Assembly: GCA_036746695.1 (NCBI GenBank)
Contig: DAIODP010000001.1
Span: 372,001-436,000, forward strand
Length of the DNA stretch: 64,000 nt
Source of the DNA: UBA3006 sp036746695
GTDB taxonomy: Bacteria > Actinomycetota > Acidimicrobiia > Acidimicrobiales > Ilumatobacteraceae
Direction: 5' to 3'
Positions 41,120 to 50,420 of the stretch are shown here, in pieces. The notes under the pieces were generated by a model that searched no databases, was not told the origin of the DNA, and saw nothing but the letters and a program-made list of their open reading frames with translations. How positions within the stretch are numbered: position 1 is the stretch's first letter; each line of letters begins with the position of its first letter. A program made the position numbers and the translations under genes.

Positions 41120-41507
41120 GGGGCTGACAGGTTTCGACGTCAGTGTCGATGTGCGATCGTGCGACCCGAGTTGCTCAGACTCGTAAAACGGGGCAAAAAA
41201 ACAACTGCCAACAAGCAGTTCGCTCTCGCCGCCTAATTCATTAGGGGGTAGAGAGCAATCGTGAACCGCAAGGTCGCACGGGGCCAATTCACCGCAGCCT
41301 GGCAACAGAAGCGGGGAATGACATTGGGAAAGACCGATGACGTTGGGAAAGACCAATGGCCGAACGGAAAGACGTTCCGCGGATAAACATTTCGATGTTT
41401 GTCAGCCGACCCGCCGGTGTTGCTGCGTAGCAACAATGTTGGGAATGGTCGTATCACGGGCGTTCAACGGCTGATGGACGGGGGTTCGATTCCCCCCAGC
41501 TCCACCA
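41120..41507 (+). ncRNA. ssrA: Transfer-messenger RNA (tmRNA)
   Basis: Rescues stalled ribosomes with SmpB. The tRNA-like part is complete: the 5' end GGGGCTGACAGGTTTCGAC and the 3' end GGTTCGATTCCCCCCAGCT then CCACCA form a 7-bp acceptor stem with a G-T pair and a T arm. The 388-base gene contains an internal reading frame that ends in codons for ALAA followed by TAA, and the intervening pseudoknot-like G/C-rich repeats. It is 51 bases after the katG terminator and 17 bases before the GTG of the acyltransferase. Confidence 0.96.
41192..41236 (+). CDS. tmRNA proteolysis-tag reading frame
   Basis: Within ssrA the frame from the GGC at 41192 to the TAA at 41234-41236 encodes GKKTTANKQFALAA. 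The ALAA end is the usual degron recognised by ClpX/ClpP. A glycine resume codon is inferred from the frame of the degron, since neighbouring frames do not end in a recognisable tag. Confidence 0.75.
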   Translation, partial: GKKTTANKQFALAA

Positions 41508-41524
41508 ACAGTAAGATTAGAAAT

Positions 41525-43501
41525 GTGCCGAGCATTCGCACTACAAGCGACCGTCGGGGCGACATTGAGGGCCTGCGTGCCATCGCAGTCGGACTTGTCA
41601 TTGCTTACCACTACGGACTTGAGAGATTTGCCGGTGGATTTATCGGCGTTGATGTTTTTTTCGTCATTTCTGGTTTTCTCATCACCAAACTTCTGATCGA
41701 CGAAGCGAACCAAACTGAAAAAATCAGCCTGAGCAATTTTTGGGCGCGCCGAATTCGACGGATCATTCCGATGTCATTCACGGTCATTGTGATCACGGTC
41801 ATTGCTGGTCTGTACTTGCTAAATTCAGAACAGTCCCGACAACTTGCAGCGGTTGCACTTGGCGCGATGGGCTTCGGTGCAAACTTCGTCTTGTACTTCT
41901 CGACAGAGGCTTATTTATCGGGAGTAACACTTCCCTCACCTTTGCAGCACTACTGGTCATTAGCAATTGAAGAGCAATTTTATTTGTTATGGCCCTTCAT
42001 TTTTTTTGGAGCGCTAAGAATTAGCCCAAAACATTGGAAGGCAATACTCGCATTTTTCGTTGCAGTTATCGGGTTGGCATCCTTAACGCTTTCAATCGCT
42101 ACTACGTCAACCAATCCAAGTGCTGGTTACTACTTTCCCCATACAAGAATCTGGGAGCTATTTGCAGGTGCAGGATTGGCGCTTGCCGGAGCGAACATTT
42201 TTCAGGTAGCGACACCATTACGTGCAATTGTTGGTTGGGTAGGTTTGGGCACAATCATTTGGTCCGCAGTCTCTTTCGACTCTCAGACAGTTTTTCCCGG
42301 AGCGGCGGCTCTCATCCCCGTTTTGGGAACTGTCGCGATCATCGCGGCAGGCGATGCGCGATGGGGGCCTTCAAAACTGTTGAGTGTTGCGCCAGCAAAA
42401 CGAATTGGTGCCTGGAGTTATTCACTATACCTATGGCACTGGCCCTTGCTTATTCTGACCGAATACCGATTTGGCACGCTTTCCGGTTGGATAAAACTCT
42501 TGCTTCTTGGTGCGACAATTTTGCTTTCCGCAACCACTTACTCAATGATTGAGCAACCTTTTAGAAGACATCGATGGCTTTCTGCCCGCTCAGGCCGAAC
42601 ACTTGTGGCCGGCACTGTGGCAATTGCAATTGGGCTGAGTTCAGGGGTCGTCGTTTTCGCGACGTCGAATCAGTCCGACGGTCCATTGAATGATGTTGCA
42701 TCAACGGAGACGCCGCTTCAAGTGGAGCCGACACCGGGTGACACCACTCAACAATTACCGAAATTGGAGCGAACCGAGAACGCGGTAAATGCTTTATTGC
42801 TGGGTGATTCAACAATGGCGGCATTGAGATGGTTCGAACAGGGTTCAATTGGCCTATCTGGATTTAGTTATGTTCTCGACGCTGAGTCGTGTAGAAAGAT
42901 CGCTGATCCGTCATGCGCTGGCCGCGAAAAAAGGACGCCAAAAACTGCTGTTCAAACAGTCGCAGACTTTGAGGGGCCACTGGACTACATCGTTTTCATG
43001 GGTGGTTACGACAGCAGCGTCAAACGTTTCAAAACTGAACTGCAAAGTTTTATTCAGGCAGCAAAAGATAAAGACACAAAAGTGATTTTCTTGGATTTCA
43101 AGGAGTCCCTCGAATTCCCCGCACCTGGATCCAAAGGTAAACGTTCTGTCTATGCAGAATTTAACAACATACTTCGCGAAGTCGTGGCGAAAAATCAGAC
43201 AAATGATTTATTTCTTGTCGAGTGGAATTTGTTTAGTTCGGGTAGACCGAACTGGTTTCGACGTGACGGCATACACCTTAATTTGGAAGGAGCAGTCGCA
43301 CTCGGGTGGCTGATATCTCATGCCGTTGCAAATGTTGCCGACAACAAGTGCCCATTTACTAATACGTATCCGTGTACGATCCCCGATGCATTGGACCCAG
43401 GCTATGACTTAATGAAGCTATTCGATGTCACGCTCACTAAGACAAAGTGTTACGAGGACGGATTGAAGCGTGAACGTGTGTGCACAACCGTTGATCGCTA
43501 A
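41525..43501 (+). CDS. OafA-like membrane acyltransferase with C-terminal SGNH domain
   Basis: An integral membrane O-acyltransferase that probably acetylates a cell-envelope sugar. From the GTG at 41525 it has 658 residues: an acyltransferase-3 domain (about 1-345; RGDIEGLRAIAVGLVIAYHY, FFVISGFLITKLL, HYWSLAIEEQFYLLWPF) with some ten TM segments, then an SGNH domain (GDSTMAAL with Ser near residue 428; DGIHLNLEGA near 580). The longer frame to 41399 lies inside ssrA and is rejected. The gene is more AT-rich than its neighbours and abuts the 3' end of ssrA, a common island site, so it may be acquired; no repeat of the ssrA end was seen downstream. Confidence 0.88.
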   Translation: MPSIRTTSDRRGDIEGLRAIAVGLVIAYHYGLERFAGGFIGVDVFFVISGFLITKLLIDEANQTEKISLSNFWARRIRRIIPMSFTVIVITVIAGLYLLNSEQSRQLAAVALGAMGFGANFVLYFSTEAYLSGVTLPSPLQHYWSLAIEEQFYLLWPFIFFGALRISPKHWKAILAFFVAVIGLASLTLSIATTSTNPSAGYYFPHTRIWELFAGAGLALAGANIFQVATPLRAIVGWVGLGTIIWSAVSFDSQTVFPGAAALIPVLGTVAIIAAGDARWGPSKLLSVAPAKRIGAWSYSLYLWHWPLLILTEYRFGTLSGWIKLLLLGATILLSATTYSMIEQPFRRHRWLSARSGRTLVAGTVAIAIGLSSGVVVFATSNQSDGPLNDVASTETPLQVEPTPGDTTQQLPKLERTENAVNALLLGDSTMAALRWFEQGSIGLSGFSYVLDAESCRKIADPSCAGREKRTPKTAVQTVADFEGPLDYIVFMGGYDSSVKRFKTELQSFIQAAKDKDTKVIFLDFKESLEFPAPGSKGKRSVYAEFNNILREVVAKNQTNDLFLVEWNLFSSGRPNWFRRDGIHLNLEGAVALGWLISHAVANVADNKCPFTNTYPCTIPDALDPGYDLMKLFDVTLTKTKCYEDGLKRERVCTTVDR

Positions 43502-43513
43502 AATCAACAATGA

Positions 43514-44608
43514 TCAATGGGTTGCACGATATTTGCGCCAACCCTGAATTCCGGTTGCAGTAAATGCAAGCATCACGATTGGGATAACGATCAGCATCAT
43601 GGTGCGGAACAACTCGGGAGCCGTGCTGTCGCCGGCATCCATGACCAAGAAGGCAACGTATGCAACATAGAACGCAGCCAGCAACACGCCCTCCCAACGC
43701 TTAATAGCAAAGCCATTCCAACAAATTGGGATCAGCACCAACGTGGCCGCCAGCATGACGGGATAGTCGAGACGGATGAGTTCGCGATTAACGGGTATCC
43801 CTGATGACGAAAGCGCCGCGGATGCACCCAATACACCAAGCAAGTTGAAGAGGTTTGAGCCCACCACGTTGCCTACCGCAATGTCGCGTTGGCCACGATA
43901 TGCAGCCATCACCGATGTTGCCAGTTCGGGAAGCGAGGTACCCGCTGCAACCACGGTCAGACCGATGACCAAGTCGCTCACGCCAAATGCCTCGGCGATA
44001 GTTGTGGCTGAACTCACCAAGAAACGTGAGCCCAAAATGAGCAGAGCCAGCCCAACAACCACAAGCCCGATCTGGAAATAGAGAGGCCGAGTGACTGTTT
44101 CACCTTCTAACTGTTGAACGGCTTCTTCGTATTCGGCAGTTACTTTTGCCGACTCAGCTTTACGTGCACCTTGCAATAACCACCACGTGTACACCAGCAA
44201 ACCAATGAACAGAACTCCGCCCTCAATGCGACCGACCAACTCGTTCAATATCAATCCGTAGATAACCACAGAGATAGCCAAAAGAATGGGAATATCGCGC
44301 TTAATGATGCGCTGCTCGATGGTTAACGACCCAATTGCTGCCGACAGACCAAGAACCAGCAAAATATTGAAGGTGTTGCTACCCACAACATTGCCCAATG
44401 CCACATCAGAGTTTCCTGTTAATGCCCCACCAATGGAAACTGCAAACTCAGGAGCACTTGTACCGAAGGCCACAACGGTAAGCCCGATGACAATTGGTGC
44501 AATTCCGAATCGAGTGGCAATCGAAGATGCGCCGCGCACCAACCATTCGGCGCCCAGGGTAAGAAACGCCAATCCGACGATTAGACCAATAACTGTTTGA
44601 AAATCCAT
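43514..44608 (-). CDS. Sodium/calcium exchanger family antiporter (CaCA, YrbG-like)
   Basis: A 364-residue membrane protein built of two inverted repeats, each with the cation-binding alpha motif: AFGTSAPEFAVSIGGALTGN ... GNVVGSNTFNILLVLG (about residues 45-90) and AAGTSLPELATSVMAAYRGQ ... GNVVGSNLFNLLGVLG (about 225-275). This is the YrbG-type calcium/cation:proton or sodium exchanger plan. It is nine bases after mrpG on the same strand, suggesting that it belongs to the cation-homeostasis operon. Confidence 0.92.
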   Translation of the reverse strand: MDFQTVIGLIVGLAFLTLGAEWLVRGASSIATRFGIAPIVIGLTVVAFGTSAPEFAVSIGGALTGNSDVALGNVVGSNTFNILLVLGLSAAIGSLTIEQRIIKRDIPILLAISVVIYGLILNELVGRIEGGVLFIGLLVYTWWLLQGARKAESAKVTAEYEEAVQQLEGETVTRPLYFQIGLVVVGLALLILGSRFLVSSATTIAEAFGVSDLVIGLTVVAAGTSLPELATSVMAAYRGQRDIAVGNVVGSNLFNLLGVLGASAALSSSGIPVNRELIRLDYPVMLAATLVLIPICWNGFAIKRWEGVLLAAFYVAYVAFLVMDAGDSTAPELFRTMMLIVIPIVMLAFTATGIQGWRKYRATH

Positions 44609-44617
44609 CTTTAGATC

Positions 44618-44911
44618 CTACTTTCCCCTCACAGCACGCCCGAGCATGTGTGAACCGATGGGCGCACCCACGAGTTGCAAGATCACAACCACCAGCACTT
44701 TTGCAATGTCAGAAACATCTGCAAATTGCAGTACTGCACCAATTGCACACAACAACACGCCCAGAGTTGCTGGTTTCGTTGTGGCATGCATGCGAGCCCG
44801 CGTGGAACCCAAACGGTGAATGCCAACAGAAGAGATAACCGCCAGTAATGAGCCAGAAATCATCAATACCGCCGACAGCGCATCTCGAAGAGCTAGGAGC
44901 ACGTCGTTCAT
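44618..44911 (-). CDS. mrpG: Mrp antiporter subunit G
   Basis: A 97-residue protein with three hydrophobic segments and the MnhG/PhaG pattern (ISSVGIHRLGSTRARMHATTKPA). Small membrane subunit of the Mrp cation/proton antiporter. It overlaps mrpF by four bases and is the last of the seven mrp genes. Confidence 0.9.
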   Translation of the reverse strand: MNDVLLALRDALSAVLMISGSLLAVISSVGIHRLGSTRARMHATTKPATLGVLLCAIGAVLQFADVSDIAKVLVVVILQLVGAPIGSHMLGRAVRGK

Positions 44912-45177
44912 GATTCAGTCCTGTTTCTTAATTCAATGAACCTCGCAATGGTGACTGAAGCAATAAATCCGAGCAGGCCTAGAACGATTGCCAAATCGAG
45001 CAGCAGGCCATCCTTCAAATATCCAGCCGATACCAGCAACGCGCACGTCAACACCGAAGTGAGCATGTCAAAAGCGATGGCTCTGTCACCCAATGCCGAA
45101 CGCCGCACGATGCGCGCCACGCCCAACGCTCCTGCGATTACCAGCAAACCCAAGCATGCAGCCGCCACTACATTCAC
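44908..45177 (-). CDS. mrpF: Mrp antiporter subunit F
   Basis: An 89-residue membrane protein with three TM segments and the MnhF-type motif VRRSALGDRAIAFDMLTSVL. Required for assembly of the Mrp complex in studied systems. It overlaps mrpE and mrpG by four bases each, so translation is probably coupled. Confidence 0.9.
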   Translation of the reverse strand: MNVVAAACLGLLVIAGALGVARIVRRSALGDRAIAFDMLTSVLTCALLVSAGYLKDGLLLDLAIVLGLLGFIASVTIARFIELRNRTES

Positions 45178-45644
45178 GACTTACGCTCCCTCACTGCTTT
45201 AGACACCATGTCCTCAAGCGTCAACACGTCGGCACGAAACTTTGCTTCGTCTACTTCGCCCAACACATGAACCGACAGTGTGAGGTCGTTTGCGTTCAGG
45301 TCGAGGCTCATTGTTCCAGGCGTGAGCGTAATTGCGTTGGCAACAATCGCCCCGATAAATGCTGAGCCATGTTGGAGTTGTACTTGCTGCACAGAAGTTG
45401 CCGTGCGTTGATCGTTTGGCAACAACACCGCAAGCACCACCTGCCAACTTGACGTGACAAGACTTTTCAATACCGACAAAGTCAACCGCACTGCACCCAC
45501 TGGCCGCAACACATACCGCGGGTGATCATGCACAAATAGCCAATTAACGAGCGCAACAACAATAAGCCCGCTCAGGACGTTGACGATCGAAACCTCGCCC
45601 ATCATTGCAATCCACAAGACGAACAGAGCAATAGAGCCGCTCAT
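45174..45644 (-). CDS. mrpE: Mrp antiporter subunit E
   Basis: A 156-residue protein with two N-terminal membrane helices and a cytosolic domain containing ANAITLTPGTMSLDLN, the conserved MnhE/MrpE core. It shares its last base region with mrpD (one-base overlap at the junction) and overlaps mrpF by four bases. Confidence 0.9.
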   Translation of the reverse strand: MSGSIALFVLWIAMMGEVSIVNVLSGLIVVALVNWLFVHDHPRYVLRPVGAVRLTLSVLKSLVTSSWQVVLAVLLPNDQRTATSVQQVQLQHGSAFIGAIVANAITLTPGTMSLDLNANDLTLSVHVLGEVDEAKFRADVLTLEDMVSKAVRERKS

Positions 45645-47125
45645 TATGCAGACCTCACGGCAGTGATATAGCGTTCGACGTTAAGCAACTGGTCTGTGGC
45701 ACGCGTTGCAAATTCATATATCGGGCCAGCGGCAACCGCGACAACCAATGTGAGGCAGACCAGGATTGCGGTTGCAGTCGCCATGGATCGGTGCTGGCTC
45801 AATACTCCATTCGAATTGTTGAGAGAGACTGGCACCACCTCACCCCAAAATGCTCCTACCCAAATCTTCACCATTGAAACGAGCGTGAGCAAACTGACGA
45901 CAATCGCCACCCCCACACCGATGTATTGCTCGGCATCAAGGCCGCCTCTCACGATTGCAAACTTGGCAAGAAATCCGGAAAGCGGCGGGAAGCCCGCCAA
46001 ACTCATTGCAGGAATCAAAAACAGCACAGCAAGAAATGGGGATTTGCGAGCCAAGCCACTGACATCATCAAGTGAACTAGAACCCGTATTTCGCTCAATG
46101 ATACCTTCGACAAGAAACAGCGAGGTCTTCACCGGAATGTGATGAATGAGATAAAAAATGGTTGCTGTGATCGCTGCCGCACCACCGACACCCAACCCAA
46201 ACACCATGTACCCGATCTGCGAAATGATATGAAATGACAAGATTCGTTTCATGTCGTGTTGTGATATTGCTCCCAATACACCGATGGCCATAGTGGCCAC
46301 GCCAACAACCATCACCAGATTGCTGAGCTCGCCCGGGAACAGCATCGTTTGCACGCGAATGAGGCAATACACGCCAACCTTGGTGAGCAACCCGGCAAAC
46401 ACGGCGCTGGCCGAACTTGGTGCAGTTGGATACGAGTCGGGCAGCCAAGAAAAGAGCGGAAACACTGCGGCCTTGATACCAAAAGCGATGAGTAACAACA
46501 GATGCAGCCCCATCCTGACGCCATCAGGCAGCGCAGCAAGGCGTTCGGGAAGTTCGGCGAAATTGACCGTTCCTGTTGCTGCGAAAATCAAACCTACAGC
46601 CATCACCAGCACTACCGACTCGATGATGTTGAGAACTACATACGTCGTTCCCGACCGGATCTGCTCTTTGTTGCCTTCAAGCGTAAGCAAGACATAACTT
46701 GCCATCAACAACACTTCAAATGCAACGAACAAGTTGAACAAGTCGCCGGCAAGGAAAGCCTGCGAAATACCTGCAACCAGCGCCATGTACACCGGGTGGT
46801 AATACGGCGAGTGTTCATCAGGGGTTTGTTGTCCAACCGCAAACAGCAATACCGTTGTTGTGACAATAAGGGCAACAACAACCAGTATTGAAGACAGGCC
46901 GTCTGAAACCAACGTGATGGCAAACGAACCTGGCCAGCCACCCAAGCGCGAAACCACTACATCGCTTGTTCTCCACACCTCGACCAACACTGCGGTGGCG
47001 GTTGCCAGCGACGACAACAATGCAACGAAGCTAATCAGTCGTTGAGCAACCAAACTTCGCACCAGCAGCATGAGTGCCGCTGCAACCAGAGGAATCAGAA
47101 TTGGTAGTGCAACAAGAGAGGTCAT
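45644..47125 (-). CDS. mrpD: Mrp antiporter subunit D (NuoL/M/N-like)
   Basis: A 493-residue polytopic protein of the proton-translocating NADH-dehydrogenase subunit family. The conserved helix with Lys is seen in LLIAFGIKAAVFPLFSWLPD, followed by YPTAPSSASAVFAGLLTKVG; a glutamate in FVAFEVLLMASYVLL matches the conserved TM5 acid. It forms the antiporter core with MrpA. Confidence 0.95.
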   Translation of the reverse strand: MTSLVALPILIPLVAAALMLLVRSLVAQRLISFVALLSSLATATAVLVEVWRTSDVVVSRLGGWPGSFAITLVSDGLSSILVVVALIVTTTVLLFAVGQQTPDEHSPYYHPVYMALVAGISQAFLAGDLFNLFVAFEVLLMASYVLLTLEGNKEQIRSGTTYVVLNIIESVVLVMAVGLIFAATGTVNFAELPERLAALPDGVRMGLHLLLLIAFGIKAAVFPLFSWLPDSYPTAPSSASAVFAGLLTKVGVYCLIRVQTMLFPGELSNLVMVVGVATMAIGVLGAISQHDMKRILSFHIISQIGYMVFGLGVGGAAAITATIFYLIHHIPVKTSLFLVEGIIERNTGSSSLDDVSGLARKSPFLAVLFLIPAMSLAGFPPLSGFLAKFAIVRGGLDAEQYIGVGVAIVVSLLTLVSMVKIWVGAFWGEVVPVSLNNSNGVLSQHRSMATATAILVCLTLVVAVAAGPIYEFATRATDQLLNVERYITAVRSA

Positions 47126-47517
47126 TGTTGTACATCCTCCGGATGTGGCGAGTCGCCCAACTTGGACGTTTGCTCTGTCCGGCGAGCAACAACTAGGTCT
47201 TCAACATCGTCTTCTACTTCATCATTTCCCGTGATCGTCCAATTGCGCCACGCAAGCGTCATCAAAAAGGTGAGCAATGCAAAACCAATGACAATTGCGG
47301 TCAACACGAGCGCCTGTGGGAGTGGATCTGTCAGCACACCTTCACGACCGATGATTGGGGCTTCGCCCGAGTCGCTCCCCGAAGCAATGATCAATACGTT
47401 GACGCCGTTTCCGATTACACCCACGCCAAGCGCAACACGTGTAAGCGACCGTTCCATCAATAAATAGGTACCGACTGCGAACAATACCGCGATCAAGGAA
47501 AACGCCCAGACACTCAT
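47122..47517 (-). CDS. mrpC: Mrp antiporter subunit C (NuoK-like)
   Basis: A 131-residue protein with three TM helices like NuoK (MERSLTRVALGVGVIGNGVN; ALVLTAIVIGFALLTFLMTL). The C-terminal ~35 residues form an acidic soluble tail, longer than in many MrpC proteins. It overlaps mrpB and mrpD by four bases each. Confidence 0.93.
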   Translation of the reverse strand: MSVWAFSLIAVLFAVGTYLLMERSLTRVALGVGVIGNGVNVLIIASGSDSGEAPIIGREGVLTDPLPQALVLTAIVIGFALLTFLMTLAWRNWTITGNDEVEDDVEDLVVARRTEQTSKLGDSPHPEDVQQ

Positions 47518-47972
47518 GCGTTACCACCCGCCGACTCATTTGCTACTACCCCACCACGAATACCCAAGAATGAAAGCACCATCAACACGACAGCCACCAC
47601 TACGAAGAACACGCCTAAATCAAAAAACATTGATGACACCACTTTTATCTTGCCGATCTGCGGCAAAGTTACCGTCCAGATATAGGACTCGAGTGGAGAG
47701 CCACCAATAAACAGTGGCGCGATTGTGGTTGCAAGAGCCAATAACAGTCCAGCACCCAGCAGCCGTTCGGGGCGCAGTATCGACCTGCGTCGAATCGTTG
47801 GTTGCTGGCCTGCAAGGTATTGCAACACGAATGCTGCACCAAGAATTAGCCCACCAGCAAAACCCCCGCCGGGTGCGTTGTGGCCTCGAAACGTGATGAA
47901 AATTGCGACCAGGGTGGCAACTTTCGTCAGCCAGCGGTCTACCAACTCTTCAAGAATCTTCGACTGATTCAT
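47514..47972 (-). CDS. mrpB: Mrp antiporter subunit B
   Basis: A 152-residue MnhB-domain membrane protein (FITFRGHNAPGGGFAGGLIL; SMFFDLGVFFVVVAVVLMVL). It follows mrpA by two bases. Because a separate mrpB is present, this is the seven-gene Mrp type rather than the fused A/B type. Confidence 0.94.
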   Translation of the reverse strand: MNQSKILEELVDRWLTKVATLVAIFITFRGHNAPGGGFAGGLILGAAFVLQYLAGQQPTIRRRSILRPERLLGAGLLLALATTIAPLFIGGSPLESYIWTVTLPQIGKIKVVSSMFFDLGVFFVVVAVVLMVLSFLGIRGGVVANESAGGNA

Positions 47973-47974
47973 GG

Positions 47975-50287
47975 CTATGCAACCTCTTTCGCAGAGACAG
48001 ATCCGCGGCGGTGCATCTCTGCAGCACGAACAAGATTGGCGACACCCAACGCGGCAATTGCCAACACGACGATTTCTCCCATGGTGTCGAAGCCTCGGAA
48101 GTCGACGAGAATCACATTGACCACGTTTCGTCCACCAGCCTCATCTACCGAGCGAGCAAAATACTCTTGTGATGCAGACGGTGCGGTGCGAGCACTACGG
48201 ACGGCCAGTGCAAACAGCGGAATTGAAACGCCAACAATTGCAGCAACACCCATTCGCATGATCTGAGGAAATCGTGAAATTGGTCTGATAGTTTTCCGTG
48301 CCATCACGCGAAGCGCCAAGAGAAATACCACGATGGTGAGTGTTTCAACCAACAACTGTGTCACCGCCAAGTCTGGTGCACCGCGCAGAGCAAAGAGCAC
48401 CGCTATCGCATACCCGACGCCGCCCAAAAACATGGCACCCGTGAATCGCGATCGTAAAACGGCGACACCTATCGCCAAAACGATTGCGACCATGCTCACC
48501 GATGCTTCAAGAGCCGTTCCTGATGTGAGAGCGGAAAGAGGACTCACGCCATCAACGAACATTGATGACAACGGAGCAAAAGATATAAGCAGCAAAGTGA
48601 CACCGACATAGATGGGCAACGAGCCCGGTTGCACTACTGCTGTGACACGCTTTGCTCCAGCAATTGTTGAGTCATATACCACATCGAAAACGCGTTCGCC
48701 TAGCGGCTGCTGTGCTGTCTTGCTTTCGAGAGGCGCCTTCCAGCCAATGATTGCTCCAATTGCAATGACCACTAGAGAAATCAGTAACGCATCATTGATT
48801 CCTGGCCATAACGCAAGTTTTGACACGGCCTTTACATCGAGGGCCGATGACGGCGACACCAACCACGACCCAACTGTTGATGCTGCAAAACCGAAGCCGA
48901 GCGACACAACAGCGGCGATAACGACAGGCGCAGCAAGCGTGCTTCGCATCAGGGCGGACGACTCATGATGCTCGTGATGAGCGGCCGAATCGTCTGGTGT
49001 TCGCACCAGTGCATGTAGTAGCCGCACGCTGTACGCGACCGATAAGACCGAGCCTGCAACAACACCCCACAGCGCAACCGAGCCAGCTAACCCATATTCG
49101 GCATCGAGCAATGCGACAATTGCCTTTTCTTTCGTTGCGAAACCGAATAGCGGAATGATGCCGGCCATCGATAGCAAACACGCCCCAATTGCAGCAACCG
49201 AAATTGGAACCACTCGTCGAGCGGAACCAATTTTTGAAACATCTCGCGTGCCAAGTTCGTGATCGATTACGCCTACGCCCAAGAACAAACCCGCCTTGAA
49301 AATTGCGTGGGCCACGAGGTGCGCAACTCCCGCATACGTGGCATACGGGGAACCGATTCCGAACAACACAGTAAGCAGACCTAACTGCGACACCGTGCTG
49401 TGCGCCAGCACCAACTTGGCATCCGTTTCGCGCAACGCCCGCCAACCACCAATCAACATTGTTGAGACACCGGCAAGAACAACCCACCAGCGCCATACAC
49501 CGCTGTCACCGAAAATTGGCGCCGTGCGGGCCAACAACACGATGCCAGCCTTGACCATGGTTGCAGAGTGCAAATATGCGCTGACAGGTGTTGGCGCCGC
49601 CATCGCACCGGGAAGCCAAAAATGAAATGGAAACTGTGCGGATTTTGTGAATGCACCGACCAATAAAAGTGATGCCGCGACACTGGCAATCGTTCCTGTT
49701 GGAGCAATGTTGCCCAACTGTTCGAACGATGTGGTTCCAAATTGGATCTGCAATAGACCAATACCAACCAACATGCACAAACCACCAGCACCTGTCGTGA
49801 GCAGTGCACGAACAGCAGAGCGACGGGCTGCTTCAGATTTGTCGTGCAGACCGATCAGCAAAAATGACCACACCGAAGTTAATTCCCAAAAAATGAACAT
49901 GGTGAAAAGGTCTTCGGCAAGCACAAGACCCGTCATTGAGCCCGCAAAAGCCATGAACAAACCGACGAAACGGGTGAAGGTTGTGTCATGTTCGAAATAT
50001 GCAATCGAATAAGCGAGTACACCAAAACCAAGAAGACTGACCAACATCCCCATGACCACGGCGAAGCCGTCAACCTGAAAGGTGAAGTTGAAACCCAAAA
50101 GCGGCAACCACTCGATGGTTCGGCGTGGAGCCGATGTTGCCCCAATTCCTTCAGCAGTAATTGCCAATGCGGTACCCGCGAGCACAACTAGGCCGATACC
50201 TGCAGCAATGACTGGCCGACGACGAAGGCCGATGAGGGCAAGTGCGGCGACGGCAAAGTGAGCGACGACCGCTATGAAGAACACCAT
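47975..50287 (-). CDS. mrpA: Mrp antiporter subunit A (NuoL-like)
   Basis: A 770-residue polytopic protein of about 20 TM helices. It has the NuoL-type antiporter core (FIFWELTSVWSFLLIGLHDK; FPFHFWLPGAMAAPTPVSAY; HSTVSQLGLLTV) plus the C-terminal MrpA-specific DUF4040/MnhB-like part (about 600-770). First gene of mrpABCDEFG, which exports sodium in exchange for protons and supports pH and salt tolerance. The 133-base gap upstream, shared with the divergent aruH-like gene, must hold both promoters; no clear elements were identified. Confidence 0.96.
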   Translation of the reverse strand: MVFFIAVVAHFAVAALALIGLRRRPVIAAGIGLVVLAGTALAITAEGIGATSAPRRTIEWLPLLGFNFTFQVDGFAVVMGMLVSLLGFGVLAYSIAYFEHDTTFTRFVGLFMAFAGSMTGLVLAEDLFTMFIFWELTSVWSFLLIGLHDKSEAARRSAVRALLTTGAGGLCMLVGIGLLQIQFGTTSFEQLGNIAPTGTIASVAASLLLVGAFTKSAQFPFHFWLPGAMAAPTPVSAYLHSATMVKAGIVLLARTAPIFGDSGVWRWWVVLAGVSTMLIGGWRALRETDAKLVLAHSTVSQLGLLTVLFGIGSPYATYAGVAHLVAHAIFKAGLFLGVGVIDHELGTRDVSKIGSARRVVPISVAAIGACLLSMAGIIPLFGFATKEKAIVALLDAEYGLAGSVALWGVVAGSVLSVAYSVRLLHALVRTPDDSAAHHEHHESSALMRSTLAAPVVIAAVVSLGFGFAASTVGSWLVSPSSALDVKAVSKLALWPGINDALLISLVVIAIGAIIGWKAPLESKTAQQPLGERVFDVVYDSTIAGAKRVTAVVQPGSLPIYVGVTLLLISFAPLSSMFVDGVSPLSALTSGTALEASVSMVAIVLAIGVAVLRSRFTGAMFLGGVGYAIAVLFALRGAPDLAVTQLLVETLTIVVFLLALRVMARKTIRPISRFPQIMRMGVAAIVGVSIPLFALAVRSARTAPSASQEYFARSVDEAGGRNVVNVILVDFRGFDTMGEIVVLAIAALGVANLVRAAEMHRRGSVSAKEVA

Positions 50288-50420
50288 GACTCCACAAAAT
50301 TATCAGTAGCGGGGCATTTTTGCTGAAACCGCCTTCATTGCGACATATAGATAAATCCCCTCGTATGAACTTGGTCTCGTTGCCTTGATTTGCGTCAATT
50401 CATCTACGCTGTGAATCCTG

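Noticed and set aside
41399..41524. N-terminal extension of the acyltransferase into ssrA
   Set aside because: These codons lie in the tRNA-like domain of tmRNA and encode no conserved segment; the GTG at 41525 precedes the domain.
43480..43560. Direct repeat of the ssrA 3' end after the acyltransferase gene, as expected for an integrated island
   Set aside because: I looked for a copy of GGTTCGATTCCCC near the far end of the gene and saw none, so integration at ssrA is not supported by an attachment-site repeat.
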